Assembly (NCBI GenBank): GCA_015057705.1
Contig: SVDU01000006.1
Location: 1 to 64,000, forward strand
Source: Paenibacillaceae bacterium
GTDB lineage: Bacteria > Bacillota > Clostridia > Lachnospirales > Lachnospiraceae
DNA length: 64,000 nt
Reading direction: 5' to 3'
Shown here: one piece after another, positions 18,207 to 26,379 of the stretch
Layout of the letters: every line of letters begins with the position of its first letter
Numbering within the stretch: position 1 is the first letter of the stretch
Notes under the pieces: model-generated
What the model saw: only the letters and a program-made list of their open reading frames with translations
What the model was told of the DNA's origin: nothing
The model's database searches: none
Program-made: the position numbers and the translations under genes

Positions 18207-18461
18207 ATGCTGATACTTCAGAGAAAAAAGGAACAGGCTCTAAACATTGGCGATAACATTTCTATTACTATATTGGAGATTGGAAATGATTGGGTGAAAT
18301 TAGCAATTGATGCTCCCAGAGACGTATCTATACTAAGAACAGAATTGGTAGAAGCAGTTTCTGCTAACCAGGAAGCAGTTTCTCTTCCTCTGAATGCAGG
18401 TTCTATTTCTAAAATTAAAGATTTTTTTTCAAAGCAGCAAAAGAACAGCGAAAATACCTGA
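18207..18461 (+). CDS. csrA: Translational regulator CsrA
   Basis: An 84-residue RNA-binding protein with the CsrA core MLILQRKKEQALNIGDNISI and VRDV-like APRDVSILR motif. In Bacillus it represses flagellin translation and is antagonised by FliW. It has a C-terminal extension of about 20 residues beyond the usual 60-75, ending in a Lys/Gln/Asn-rich tail. The usual target gene, flagellin, is not in this window. Confidence 0.96.
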   Translation: MLILQRKKEQALNIGDNISITILEIGNDWVKLAIDAPRDVSILRTELVEAVSANQEAVSLPLNAGSISKIKDFFSKQQKNSENT

Positions 18462-18485
18462 TTTTATTTGGGTATTTCCGCTGTT
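18444..18485. terminator. Bidirectional terminator after csrA
   Basis: Bases 18444-18458 pair with 18471-18485 over 15 positions with one mismatch (AACAGCG and CGCTGTT ends), followed by TTCTTTT on the plus strand. The stem spans the last codons of csrA and of the convergent gene at 18464-19705, so it serves both transcripts. Confidence 0.75.
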
Positions 18486-19705
18486 TCTTTTGATTCTTCA
18501 TCTTTATTTTCAACTACTTTTTTTCTATTTGCAAATGGTAACTTTACAAGTATTTGGGATAAGTGCACTTTAAACTTAGGATAAATTTTTAGTCTTAAAT
18601 AATTCATATATAACCTGCTAACATATCTCCATAAACGTAATATCCAAAAAAATGATAATAGTATCCCTATCCTTCCTATTAGTGGATAAATAGTCTCCAT
18701 ATATTTACGATCAGGAAAAAGCCATGATTTTATTTTTCTAAATTCCTCTAATCTCCGATTCCTTGCATAGCAATCAGCTACTGTTTTAATCAAAGGTAAA
18801 AGATTCGAGCTAAGCTCTCTCCCATCCACTCCTTTTGAAAGAATATATGATTCCATTGCTTCATAAATCTCCACATTTTCAATTACAGCACCAGTCCCAA
18901 ACCATCTAAGTATTAAATGTTCCAGGCGTTCTGCAAAATCTGATATTTTTAATTTTTTAAGCTTGCCGTATATATAAGGCCAATTGAAACTATCGCCATA
19001 TGACTTATAAAAAACCCAAAAATCCATAATCTGGCTTAGGCTAATATTCCCTCTGGCATAACTGTCAGTCATTCTGCACATTAGAAACAGATACCTGTCA
19101 TCAAGTGGCAATTCATGAATGTACTTATTTCCATTCTCAGGCGAAAATGGTTTAAGCAAACTCTTAAAGAATCTACGCATAGAGATGCCAAAAAATAGGG
19201 TATAATCATAATTCAAAACTCTGATACCTGGTATGCGATAATATAATCTCCCAGTCTCATCTGCTTTACGGTCTTCAAAGTCAACTTTACTTAAAAGTTC
19301 CCCAATCATCCGGGCACTCTTTCTACTGGAGCCAAACTCAATAGATTCACGGCAGCACATCTCTTCTATGGGATAATTTTTCACAATATCTGAATAACTT
19401 AAATAGAAACAGTTAATTTTTTCACGGGTCATCAGTGCTACCAACTGATTTTCACTTTTCATTAAACGCCCTACGCGGTATACAGAATCCAAATATTTAT
19501 CAAAAAACTGCTGTCTTACGGATTGGGGAATCTCTTGATCAATTCCTAGAATACCATAGTGTACAACATGAGCGACTCCGTGGTAATCTGCTAAACGAAA
19601 CATCTTTTCCCAATCAAGCGCACGTATGGGCTCTGGTGAAGTTTTTTGATTCATTACTGCTGATAGTAAAATTAGTAAATATCGCTCTTCATAACCTTTA
19701 ATCAT
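18464..19705 (-). CDS. Nucleotidyltransferase-fold protein (PF14907-like), probably degenerate
   Basis: A 413-residue protein resembling the uncharacterised nucleotidyltransferase family PF14907 by its N-terminal helical part and the segment YPIEEMCCRESIEF (about 126-139). In active members this place reads roughly YPxxxxRxxgDIDLL with paired aspartates; here the aspartates are replaced, so catalysis is doubtful. A stretch near residues 335-360 is hydrophobic and could be a membrane segment. It lies between flagellar genes and has a sigma-28-like promoter divergent from the C39-like peptidase. Its function is unknown. Confidence 0.5.
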   Translation of the reverse strand: MIKGYEERYLLILLSAVMNQKTSPEPIRALDWEKMFRLADYHGVAHVVHYGILGIDQEIPQSVRQQFFDKYLDSVYRVGRLMKSENQLVALMTREKINCFYLSYSDIVKNYPIEEMCCRESIEFGSSRKSARMIGELLSKVDFEDRKADETGRLYYRIPGIRVLNYDYTLFFGISMRRFFKSLLKPFSPENGNKYIHELPLDDRYLFLMCRMTDSYARGNISLSQIMDFWVFYKSYGDSFNWPYIYGKLKKLKISDFAERLEHLILRWFGTGAVIENVEIYEAMESYILSKGVDGRELSSNLLPLIKTVADCYARNRRLEEFRKIKSWLFPDRKYMETIYPLIGRIGILLSFFWILRLWRYVSRLYMNYLRLKIYPKFKVHLSQILVKLPFANRKKVVENKDEESKETAEIPK

Positions 19706-19775
19706 TCATTTTTCCATCCTTAATTAAATCCCAAATCCATACGCTGCCTGTAATTTCATGTAAGTCACATTATAT

Positions 19776-19802
19776 ATATCGGTCTTTTTCATTGAAATCT
19801 TA
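19776..19802 (-). promoter_or_regulatory. Sigma-28-like promoter, leftward
   Basis: On the minus strand TAAG at 19802-19799 is followed after 15 bases by ACCGATAT at 19783-19776, close to the sigma-28 pattern TAAA-N15-GCCGATAT. It would drive the nucleotidyltransferase-fold gene with a leader of about 70 bases. Its -35 overlaps the -35 of the rightward promoter. Confidence 0.55.
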
Positions 19803-19827
19803 ACTTTATAGGTCATTTATCCGATAA
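19801..19827 (+). promoter_or_regulatory. Sigma-28-like promoter, rightward
   Basis: TAAC at 19801-19804 is followed after 15 bases by TCCGATAA at 19820-19827. It lies 35 bases before the start of the C39-like peptidase gene and shares two bases with the -35 of the leftward promoter. Confidence 0.55.
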
Positions 19828-19861
19828 GTAAATTATAATACTAAAAATAAAGGTGAATCAT

Positions 19862-20575
19862 ATGAATAGATTATTAAAAAAACTAATCAAAATCCTGTTC
19901 GTAATTGTCATCCCGTTTGCGATTTTTTCTTCAAGTTATCAAATTGACGGATCAGCCGCTGATGTTTCAAAAAATTCAACCGTGTTACCAAACGAAACAG
20001 TTGAAGCTGATATTCCACAGGAAGGCAAATACGATGTGATGCTGGATAGCGTCTGTGGTCCCCTCACTTACTATAATCAGACAGATGCCAGATGGGGTAA
20101 TTATCTATGGGGAGGGCGAGATCCTTTGGTTACTTATGGTTGTGGTCCTACAGTTATGGCTATGGTCATAACCAGTCTGACTGGCAATCAGGTGCTGCCA
20201 ATAGATATTGCAAACTGGGCTGCGGCTAATAACAGCTGGTGTCCCGGACAGGGTTCTTACCACCGTCTTATTCCAGACAGCGCTACAGCATATGGTCTTT
20301 CAGTCTCTCCAGTCAAAAATCGTTCCGTAGAAGGAATAAAAAATGCATTGGATTCCGGTCAGCTGGTTATTGCTTTAATGAGAAAGGGACATTTTACCCA
20401 GCAAGGACATTTTATCATCATAACTAATTATACTCCTGATGGATCTTTTCGTATCGCAGATTCTAACAATTATGACAATACAAAAAACAACTGGGATCCC
20501 TCAATAATAGTTCGAGAATTAAATAATCATGCCTCCAACGGAGGACCCCTTTGGGCTATTTCTCCTTCAGGTTGA
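19862..20575 (+). CDS. Secreted C39-like papain-fold peptidase
   Basis: A 237-residue protein with a short basic N-terminus and a hydrophobic signal segment (about 8-25). The mature part starts near YYNQTDARWG and has the C39-like cysteine motif YGCGPTVMAMV and the later histidine motif GHFIIITNYT followed by DSNN, consistent with a papain-fold peptidase or amidase. The substrate is unknown. The ATG at 19862 follows AAGGTGA by six bases; a GTG nine bases upstream lies within that site. Its sigma-28-like promoter suggests expression with late flagellar genes. Confidence 0.75.
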   Translation: MNRLLKKLIKILFVIVIPFAIFSSSYQIDGSAADVSKNSTVLPNETVEADIPQEGKYDVMLDSVCGPLTYYNQTDARWGNYLWGGRDPLVTYGCGPTVMAMVITSLTGNQVLPIDIANWAAANNSWCPGQGSYHRLIPDSATAYGLSVSPVKNRSVEGIKNALDSGQLVIALMRKGHFTQQGHFIIITNYTPDGSFRIADSNNYDNTKNNWDPSIIVRELNNHASNGGPLWAISPSG

Positions 20576-20583
20576 AAGAATAT

Positions 20584-20979
20584 TTATTTATAAAAGGAAT
20601 GAGTACCTGCGACACGCGTACTGATATGTTTATCGATTTCAATAGTACGTTTTAGTATTTGCTGGATACTCTTTCCTTTTTCAATCAACATTCCTGCTAT
20701 CTTTCCATTTGGCTTCCAATTATCCTGTCCTTTTACCCAGTTTTCTGTCTGGGTAGCCTCTTCTGGAGACAGAAAAGATATCAGGCATCTTATATTCTTA
20801 TCAAATGCATCTACTTTATCCATCTCATCCTGCCGCATACCCAAAAGCATCTGGACAGAAGTTTGGTCGTTGCGAGAAATACATTCTCCTACTTCTCTGG
20901 TTATCCGTTCTATCTCTACTATACACTGATACTTTTTTTGCATCTCTTTTAAAATCTCCAAAAGTATGGAATCTTCCAT
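20584..20979 (-). CDS. FliT/FlgN-like helical protein downstream of fliS
   Basis: A 131-residue, almost fully helical and charged protein with no signal peptide. It follows fliD and fliS, the place where FliT-type chaperones for FliD normally sit, and has the size and helical make-up of FliT/FlgN proteins. The sequence match is too weak for a firm name. The ribosome site GAGGGTG lies just before the ATG. A hairpin separates it from fliS. Confidence 0.55.
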   Translation of the reverse strand: MEDSILLEILKEMQKKYQCIVEIERITREVGECISRNDQTSVQMLLGMRQDEMDKVDAFDKNIRCLISFLSPEEATQTENWVKGQDNWKPNGKIAGMLIEKGKSIQQILKRTIEIDKHISTRVAGTHSFYK

Positions 20980-21014
20980 TTATTCACCCTCTTATTTGCA
21001 GATTATTGATAAAC

Positions 21015-21041
21015 GGCTGGAGAGTTATTACCTCTCCAGCC
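21015..21041 (-). terminator. Hairpin between fliS and the FliT-like gene
   Basis: GGCTGGAGAG at 21015-21024 pairs perfectly with CTCTCCAGCC at 21032-21041 around a 7-base loop. On the minus strand it is followed by GTTTATC and not by a clean T-run, so it may be a weak terminator or an RNA-stability element. Confidence 0.5.
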
Positions 21042-21047
21042 AGTTAA

Positions 21048-21416
21048 TTAACCACCAATTCGTTGTGCTTCTCTAAAGGAGTCTCGCAGATCCATAATTA
21101 ACGGCCTTATCTCTGCTATTACTGTTGCATTTCTTCCTGCTTTAATCCGGACTAATTCATAAAGAAAAAAGTCATAAAGTCTTTTTAAATCATTGCTTAT
21201 CTCATATTTATAATTAAGAGTATCTTTCAAATATGTAACAATATCCATGGATCGTTGTATTGATTGCTCAAAAAGTTCATAATCTTTATTCTCTAAAGCT
21301 AACTCTGATCTGGTCAGCCGTTTTAGTAATTCATCATATAATAAATTGAGCATCTCACCCGGAGTCATTGTATTCACGGTTTGTTCCTTATAATGTTGAT
21401 ATCCGTTTACTGCCAT
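21048..21416 (-). CDS. fliS: Flagellin export chaperone FliS
   Basis: A 122-residue FliS with the N-terminal segment YKEQTVNTMTPGEMLNLLYD and four predicted helices. FliS caps the flagellin C-terminus before export. The ATG at 21416 is placed six bases after GGAG; a GTG one codon earlier is an alternative. It follows fliD by 14 bases. Confidence 0.95.
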   Translation of the reverse strand: MAVNGYQHYKEQTVNTMTPGEMLNLLYDELLKRLTRSELALENKDYELFEQSIQRSMDIVTYLKDTLNYKYEISNDLKRLYDFFLYELVRIKAGRNATVIAEIRPLIMDLRDSFREAQRIGG

Positions 21417-21430
21417 CACACACTCCGTTT

Positions 21431-24286
21431 CTATGAACCAAAGGCCGAACTCAACCAGCTGCTTTGGGAGTTCATCTGGGAAATCAATGTTTCTAAATTG
21501 GTAAACTGCTTAATATAACGATCCGTTTCTGTCTTCAGCTGAGTATTAAGCCGACTAATTACAGTATCCAGACTATCCATTGATTTCTGTAAAGAATTTT
21601 TCAAAATACTTGTAGGTGCATATACAGAACCAGCCTTTTCAATAAGAATACCTTTAGTTGCACCAGTAGTTCCAGCATATTTTTCAGTAATCTCAGTCAA
21701 TCTTGCCATAACGCCGCCCTTGTCACCCGTGGTTGAATTTGCAGTTCTCGTAAATAATTTTTGTATATCTGCTGAATTTGACTCCAATGATGCACGGAAC
21801 TTTGTTTCGTCTAAAACCAGCTTTCCGTTGTCACCATAGTTAGTACTTGTAGATATACCAAAGGAAGCCAGTGTATCCTTATCCATAGACCCACTCTCAA
21901 AAATAAATCTCATGCTATCTGAAAGGCCTCTTATATCTGAATCATTAAAAAGCATACCTTCCTTTGCTTTTTCTTCCCACTTCTTAATCTGATCATCAGT
22001 CATATCCGCTTTTTGCTCATCCGTAAGAGGCTCATATTTGCGGTTAGGTTTAGTTGAGACTTCTTTGTTAACCAATTCAATCATCTCATTGTAATCTTTA
22101 ATCATACTGGTGACAGCTGTTACAATACTGTCAGTATCTGTCTTTGCATTAAATTTAATTGGTTCAGTACCAGAGATCGGTGCAGCATTATAAATGACTG
22201 CAGATGATGAGACATAAGTATTATCTATTGTTTTAATATACGTTCCATCTGAGTCTTCTGTATATACATCACCCTCAAGTTTGTATTTTACATTTGGATC
22301 TATTAACTGTTTATACTGATTATCCGATGTTTTTACAAAATTACCGTATTGATATCCAAATGTACCATTTAAAGTAATATTCAATCCATCCAAATTAAAC
22401 GTATTACTTTCACGGGTCAAATTCACAACATCTTCGGATCCCGCATATTTAACACTGACTATTGCATCTTGGCCTTTAGTTACGGTGTACCCTGTTCCCT
22501 CTGCGCCAAATATCTCCAGCCCCTCAGATTCTTTGATTGCTACATCACCAGCTACGCCACCGACATTAGATTGAATTAGAAATTTGTCCGCATTTTTCAT
22601 ATAACTGATTGTAACCTTTGCATCTGAACTGTTTATCTTATTCATAATATCTGTTATCGTCGAATTATAAGTTAAACCTTTTATATCCACTTTATTAATT
22701 GATAATTTCAATTCTCTATCGTCAACATAAGATTTCATCTTGGTATTCAGGTCACCAAGATTCACCGCTGATTCAGTGTCTTTAAAATAATCTATTGCAG
22801 CATTGATACTACTTAAATCCTGATCTGACATGGTTGGATTTTTCGTAGCGATCAATTGCTTTAGAACAGCTAAAGAAGTATTACTGTCAACTGAGTCACC
22901 AAGTTCTTCAATCGCTGACTGAGCTTTTATTGCCCCTGCAAAATAAGTTGTATCTAGATTTAACTTTCCTTTATCAGAAAGTTTTTTCCCTATACCCAAT
23001 AATCCTGAATCTGCAAGAGATGCATTTGTATTCAAACGATTGGACTCACCACTAGAAACTTTTAGTGCACCATGTTTACCCAGTATGCCATTATCTGCAC
23101 TTGATATTGATAATATAGATGATGTATCTGGTGTATTAGTTGCTGCATCATTTGTCTTAAATACAAGTTGATAACCATCAACTACTGAATTAGGTTGAGC
23201 TTCAACTTTTATCCTCCCTGCACCAAACTGTTTGTCCAGTTTACCCTGAAGATCAGCTGCAACAGTATTTAATGCACTCTCGTCATTAGATGCAGCATCT
23301 ATCTTATCTTGAATATCTTTAGCGCTGGCGAACTCAACCGACTTAGTCGTACCATTATAAGTAAAACTAATATTCATACCGCCTACACGCTGAGCAAATG
23401 TCTTAGGTGTAAAAAACGATTGCTTATCCATAAAGGCTTCAGTAAAACCTGTAGTAGAAAGGGCTCGCTGTTCCTCACTTAACTTATCAAAGTTTTCAAA
23501 TCCAAGAGCTTTTAGTGCATTTTCACTTCCTCCATCAAACGCTAACGTATTCACTGCAGCCTCCGTGGATTTAAAATTTAATTTAAATGCTGTTCCTTCC
23601 TCATCTCCTGCATTTGATGGATTAGCTGTGACATTTATAACATCTGCCAGTGTTTTCCCCCCACCTATTGATACCTCTTTTAAAGACCTTGCAATAGACT
23701 CTTCAGCTTTCTTGCCATTGGAATAATCATAAGTATACCCATCTGTTGTAGTGCCACTTTTTAATGAAACAGAATATGATTTACTTCCATACTTAAAATA
23801 CAGGTATTGCCCTTCCAGATTACTCACCTGACTAGTACCCAGGTTAATACTTCCGGTTGTAAGACTGCGATCTGAAACTGCATTATTAGAAACCATAGAA
23901 GAATTCTTAGCGAGCTGCTTTACTCCAACAATTGACATAGAATCAGAAAGTGCAGAACTGCCTGATACACTAACATAGCTGCTGTTTGCTCCCAAAGGTG
24001 TAATACTGCTTTTAGCCCAAAAACTAGGACTGGACAAATTGGTAGACTGATTTGTGTAAGAGGTATATTTTTTTGAAAACTCCACAAGTTTTGAACTAAT
24101 AGAACGATTCGCCTCCTGTTGCCATGCGTAGGTTTGTTTTTTCTTCTGTTGTTTTGCAATTTTTGCCTTAGTTGAAGCTGTCATTCCCTCAATCAGAGTA
24201 TCTCTGTCCAGACCGCTTGCCAGACCGCCATACCCACGCAAGGAAGAGGCTGAACTGTTTTTGATACTGTTCAATGCTGATGCCAT
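21431..24286 (-). CDS. fliD: Filament cap protein FliD, enlarged
   Basis: A 951-residue cap protein (HAP2). The N-terminus has RGYGGLASGLDRDTLIEGM, the FliD_N signature, and the C-terminus has the conserved region with IKDYNEMIELVNKEV and a last coiled segment ending in TNLETLISQMNSQSSWLSS. FliD proteins are commonly 400-700 residues, so this one carries several hundred additional residues, mainly between about 200 and 690, without a domain I recognise. Such exposed cap domains often mediate adhesion. Start ATG follows AAAGGAG. A sigma-28-like promoter lies about 80 bases upstream. Confidence 0.93.
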   Translation of the reverse strand: MASALNSIKNSSASSLRGYGGLASGLDRDTLIEGMTASTKAKIAKQQKKKQTYAWQQEANRSISSKLVEFSKKYTSYTNQSTNLSSPSFWAKSSITPLGANSSYVSVSGSSALSDSMSIVGVKQLAKNSSMVSNNAVSDRSLTTGSINLGTSQVSNLEGQYLYFKYGSKSYSVSLKSGTTTDGYTYDYSNGKKAEESIARSLKEVSIGGGKTLADVINVTANPSNAGDEEGTAFKLNFKSTEAAVNTLAFDGGSENALKALGFENFDKLSEEQRALSTTGFTEAFMDKQSFFTPKTFAQRVGGMNISFTYNGTTKSVEFASAKDIQDKIDAASNDESALNTVAADLQGKLDKQFGAGRIKVEAQPNSVVDGYQLVFKTNDAATNTPDTSSILSISSADNGILGKHGALKVSSGESNRLNTNASLADSGLLGIGKKLSDKGKLNLDTTYFAGAIKAQSAIEELGDSVDSNTSLAVLKQLIATKNPTMSDQDLSSINAAIDYFKDTESAVNLGDLNTKMKSYVDDRELKLSINKVDIKGLTYNSTITDIMNKINSSDAKVTISYMKNADKFLIQSNVGGVAGDVAIKESEGLEIFGAEGTGYTVTKGQDAIVSVKYAGSEDVVNLTRESNTFNLDGLNITLNGTFGYQYGNFVKTSDNQYKQLIDPNVKYKLEGDVYTEDSDGTYIKTIDNTYVSSSAVIYNAAPISGTEPIKFNAKTDTDSIVTAVTSMIKDYNEMIELVNKEVSTKPNRKYEPLTDEQKADMTDDQIKKWEEKAKEGMLFNDSDIRGLSDSMRFIFESGSMDKDTLASFGISTSTNYGDNGKLVLDETKFRASLESNSADIQKLFTRTANSTTGDKGGVMARLTEITEKYAGTTGATKGILIEKAGSVYAPTSILKNSLQKSMDSLDTVISRLNTQLKTETDRYIKQFTNLETLISQMNSQSSWLSSAFGS

Positions 24287-24367
24287 ACTAATAACTCCTT
24301 TCTTAACTATCTAAATAATCCAATTTTCGTCAAAAATCGGTTTTTTTTATGTTTTGGCTATACTTAT

Positions 24368-24395
24368 TTATCGTCATATTGTATACTAAAGATAA
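24368..24395 (-). promoter_or_regulatory. Sigma-28-like promoter for fliD
   Basis: The minus strand reads GACGATAA at 24375-24368, identical to the -10 element before flgM, with TTAT sixteen bases upstream at 24395-24392. The -35 is weak, so this is a tentative call. Confidence 0.35.
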
Positions 24396-24431
24396 TAGTT
24401 TTATCTTAATTTACGATTGGAGGAATACAAT

Positions 24432-25202
24432 TTGTCAACTGTAATTACTATTACAAATCAAAAGGGCGGCGTAGGCAAAACCACCACTTCATGTTCCCTT
24501 GCCTGCGGACTTGCCATGAATAATAAAAGAGTGCTGGCCGTTGATTTAGACCCTCAGGGTAATCTTGGATTTAGTCTGGGACTGGAGATTGAAAACTGTG
24601 CAACAATTTATGAGGTTTTCCAGGGAACTGCTACGCTGCAGGAGGCAATACGTCCATCAAAATATTGCGACGTAATTTCATCTAATATACTTTTAAGCGG
24701 TGCTGAGCTGGAATTTACCGGTAAGCAGAGAGAAAGTATGTTAAAGAACTTACTGTCTACAGTTGCCGGTTATTATGATTACATTATTATTGATACTCCT
24801 CCTGCTCTTAATATTTTAACAGTTAACGCATATGCAGCTGCAGATTATCTGATTATTCCCATGGTGCCGGAGATTTTAAGCCTTCTTGGTGTTTCTCAGA
24901 TTAAAGATACCATTAACACAGTACGTGCCTCTGTTAATCCAAATCTGGTTGTGCTGGGAATACTGCTGAATAAGTATAATTCCAGAACACTACTTTCCAG
25001 AGAAGTGAAGGAGATGGCTCAGAGTATTGCCTCTCAAATCGGAACACGGGTGTTTGAGACACATATCAGATCCAGTGTCAGTGTTGCCGAAGCACCGGCT
25101 CAGGGAGAGAGCCTGCTGGATTATGCACCCAGATCCAATCCTGCCCAGGATTACAAAGCATTAGTAACTGAAGTCCTTGAATTGATTAAAAAATCAAAAT
25201 AA
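24432..25202 (+). CDS. ParA/Soj-type ATPase
   Basis: A 256-residue ParA-family ATPase with the deviant Walker A motif KGGVGKTT (11-18), the VDLDPQGN motif and a Walker B region YIIIDTPPA. ParA proteins form gradients on nucleoid or membrane to position cargo. There is no parB nearby, and the next gene encodes a ComFB-domain protein. The start is a TTG at 24432, eight bases after GGAGG. FlhG, the flagellar member of this superfamily, is not in its usual place after flhA, but this protein looks like Soj and not like FlhG. A role in placing flagella or chemoreceptor arrays is inference. Confidence 0.85.
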   Translation: MSTVITITNQKGGVGKTTTSCSLACGLAMNNKRVLAVDLDPQGNLGFSLGLEIENCATIYEVFQGTATLQEAIRPSKYCDVISSNILLSGAELEFTGKQRESMLKNLLSTVAGYYDYIIIDTPPALNILTVNAYAAADYLIIPMVPEILSLLGVSQIKDTINTVRASVNPNLVVLGILLNKYNSRTLLSREVKEMAQSIASQIGTRVFETHIRSSVSVAEAPAQGESLLDYAPRSNPAQDYKALVTEVLELIKKSK

Positions 25203-25228
25203 TACAGACTTGAGAGGAGCACATAAAC

Positions 25229-26365
25229 ATGGCTAGGAAAAGCAGCAAAACAGCTCATGTAATGAATCTTCTGGCCGGAGGTGAGGCGGAATCTTCGAAA
25301 TCAGAGGCTGCTAAGGAAAACCTTGCTGCCAGCCAGGCAGCTGAGTCAAAGGGGACAATTAAAGAATTGACGGTTCTGGCTCAGCAGGCATCCATACAAA
25401 TGCAGGATAGTCCCTTGTCTCCCAGCCCAATTTCTATTATTGATCTTTCCTCTTCGGTTCAGGATCCGGTTGCTGAATTAATTAAACAACAACTGGAAGA
25501 AGATGAAAAAAAAGAACTTGGAACTGAGTTTTCTGAGAAAAATGAAGATAATTCACTACCAGCTTCTCTTCCTGACCCTATTTCAGACAATGAAATAAAT
25601 CATGTGGAAGAATCAACTTCAGCAGACAGTGAAGAAGTGCCAGTTACAGAGCAATTTACCGAACTATTTGATAATTCACCAGATTTGATAGATGAGACAG
25701 ATGTGCAGGATTCCGATAATCGGAGTGAACCCAGTATATCTGATGTTAATGAGCAAGATCAAATGGACATATTAAGTATCGGTGAAACCGATCAAGCAGA
25801 TATGCAGGACATAGATGAATCGGAACAATCAGATATCGCAGCTTCTGATGAATTGCCGCAATCGGATAATCTGGTCTCTGATGAAACGGCTAAACCTAAT
25901 AACTCAGTTTCCGATGAATTGACGGAGACAGATCAATTTTCCGATGAACTACCGCAGCATGATAATCCGGATTTTAATGAACCGATACAGCCTGAAATTC
26001 AGGATTCCTATGAGTCAATAGATACCCCAGCACAAATTGAGGACATACCTGTAAAACCTCAGCCCCCTGTCATTGATACTCCTGCCACTCCAAAAGCCTC
26101 TAATTTCAAGTATTTGAATGTAATGGAGCATGTTGTTGAGAATGTTGCCAGGGACTATATAGGACGCCTTGGTGGCTGTACATGCGAACACTGCATTGCT
26201 GATGTTACTGCTTTGACGCTTAACAAACTCACTCCTAAATATGTGGTGGTGGAGCCTCCTGCTGCTTCTCCTTTGCTGAATTTTTATTCCAGCCGTTTTG
26301 CTCCACAGGTTATAGTTGAATTAACCAAATCATGTTTTATAGTAAAAGAAAACCCACACCATTAA
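25229..26365 (+). CDS. Acidic protein with C-terminal ComFB domain
   Basis: A 378-residue protein. Residues 1-285 are acidic and low in complexity, with degenerate repeats beginning SDE (about 205-245). The last 90 residues form a ComFB domain: NVMEHVVENVARDYI, a Cys cluster (Cys317, Cys319, Cys322 in GCTCEHC) and ALTLNKLTPKYVV. ComFB was named in Bacillus late-competence operons, and relatives in cyanobacteria have been reported as cyclic-dinucleotide receptors. It follows the ParA gene by 26 bases with GAGGAG, so the two probably act together. Its stop codon overlaps that of the convergent EAL/HDOD gene. Confidence 0.75.
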   Translation: MARKSSKTAHVMNLLAGGEAESSKSEAAKENLAASQAAESKGTIKELTVLAQQASIQMQDSPLSPSPISIIDLSSSVQDPVAELIKQQLEEDEKKELGTEFSEKNEDNSLPASLPDPISDNEINHVEESTSADSEEVPVTEQFTELFDNSPDLIDETDVQDSDNRSEPSISDVNEQDQMDILSIGETDQADMQDIDESEQSDIAASDELPQSDNLVSDETAKPNNSVSDELTETDQFSDELPQHDNPDFNEPIQPEIQDSYESIDTPAQIEDIPVKPQPPVIDTPATPKASNFKYLNVMEHVVENVARDYIGRLGGCTCEHCIADVTALTLNKLTPKYVVVEPPAASPLLNFYSSRFAPQVIVELTKSCFIVKENPHH

Positions 26366-26379
26366 GTGTGGGTTTTCTT
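26346..26379. terminator. Bidirectional terminator with both stop codons in the loop
   Basis: A perfect 14-base-pair stem (26346-26359 with 26366-26379) encloses the loop CATTAA. The stop of the ComFB gene (26363-26365) and of the convergent EAL/HDOD gene (26362-26364) both lie in this loop. The stem ends are A-rich on one side and T-rich on the other, so it can terminate both transcripts. Confidence 0.85.
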
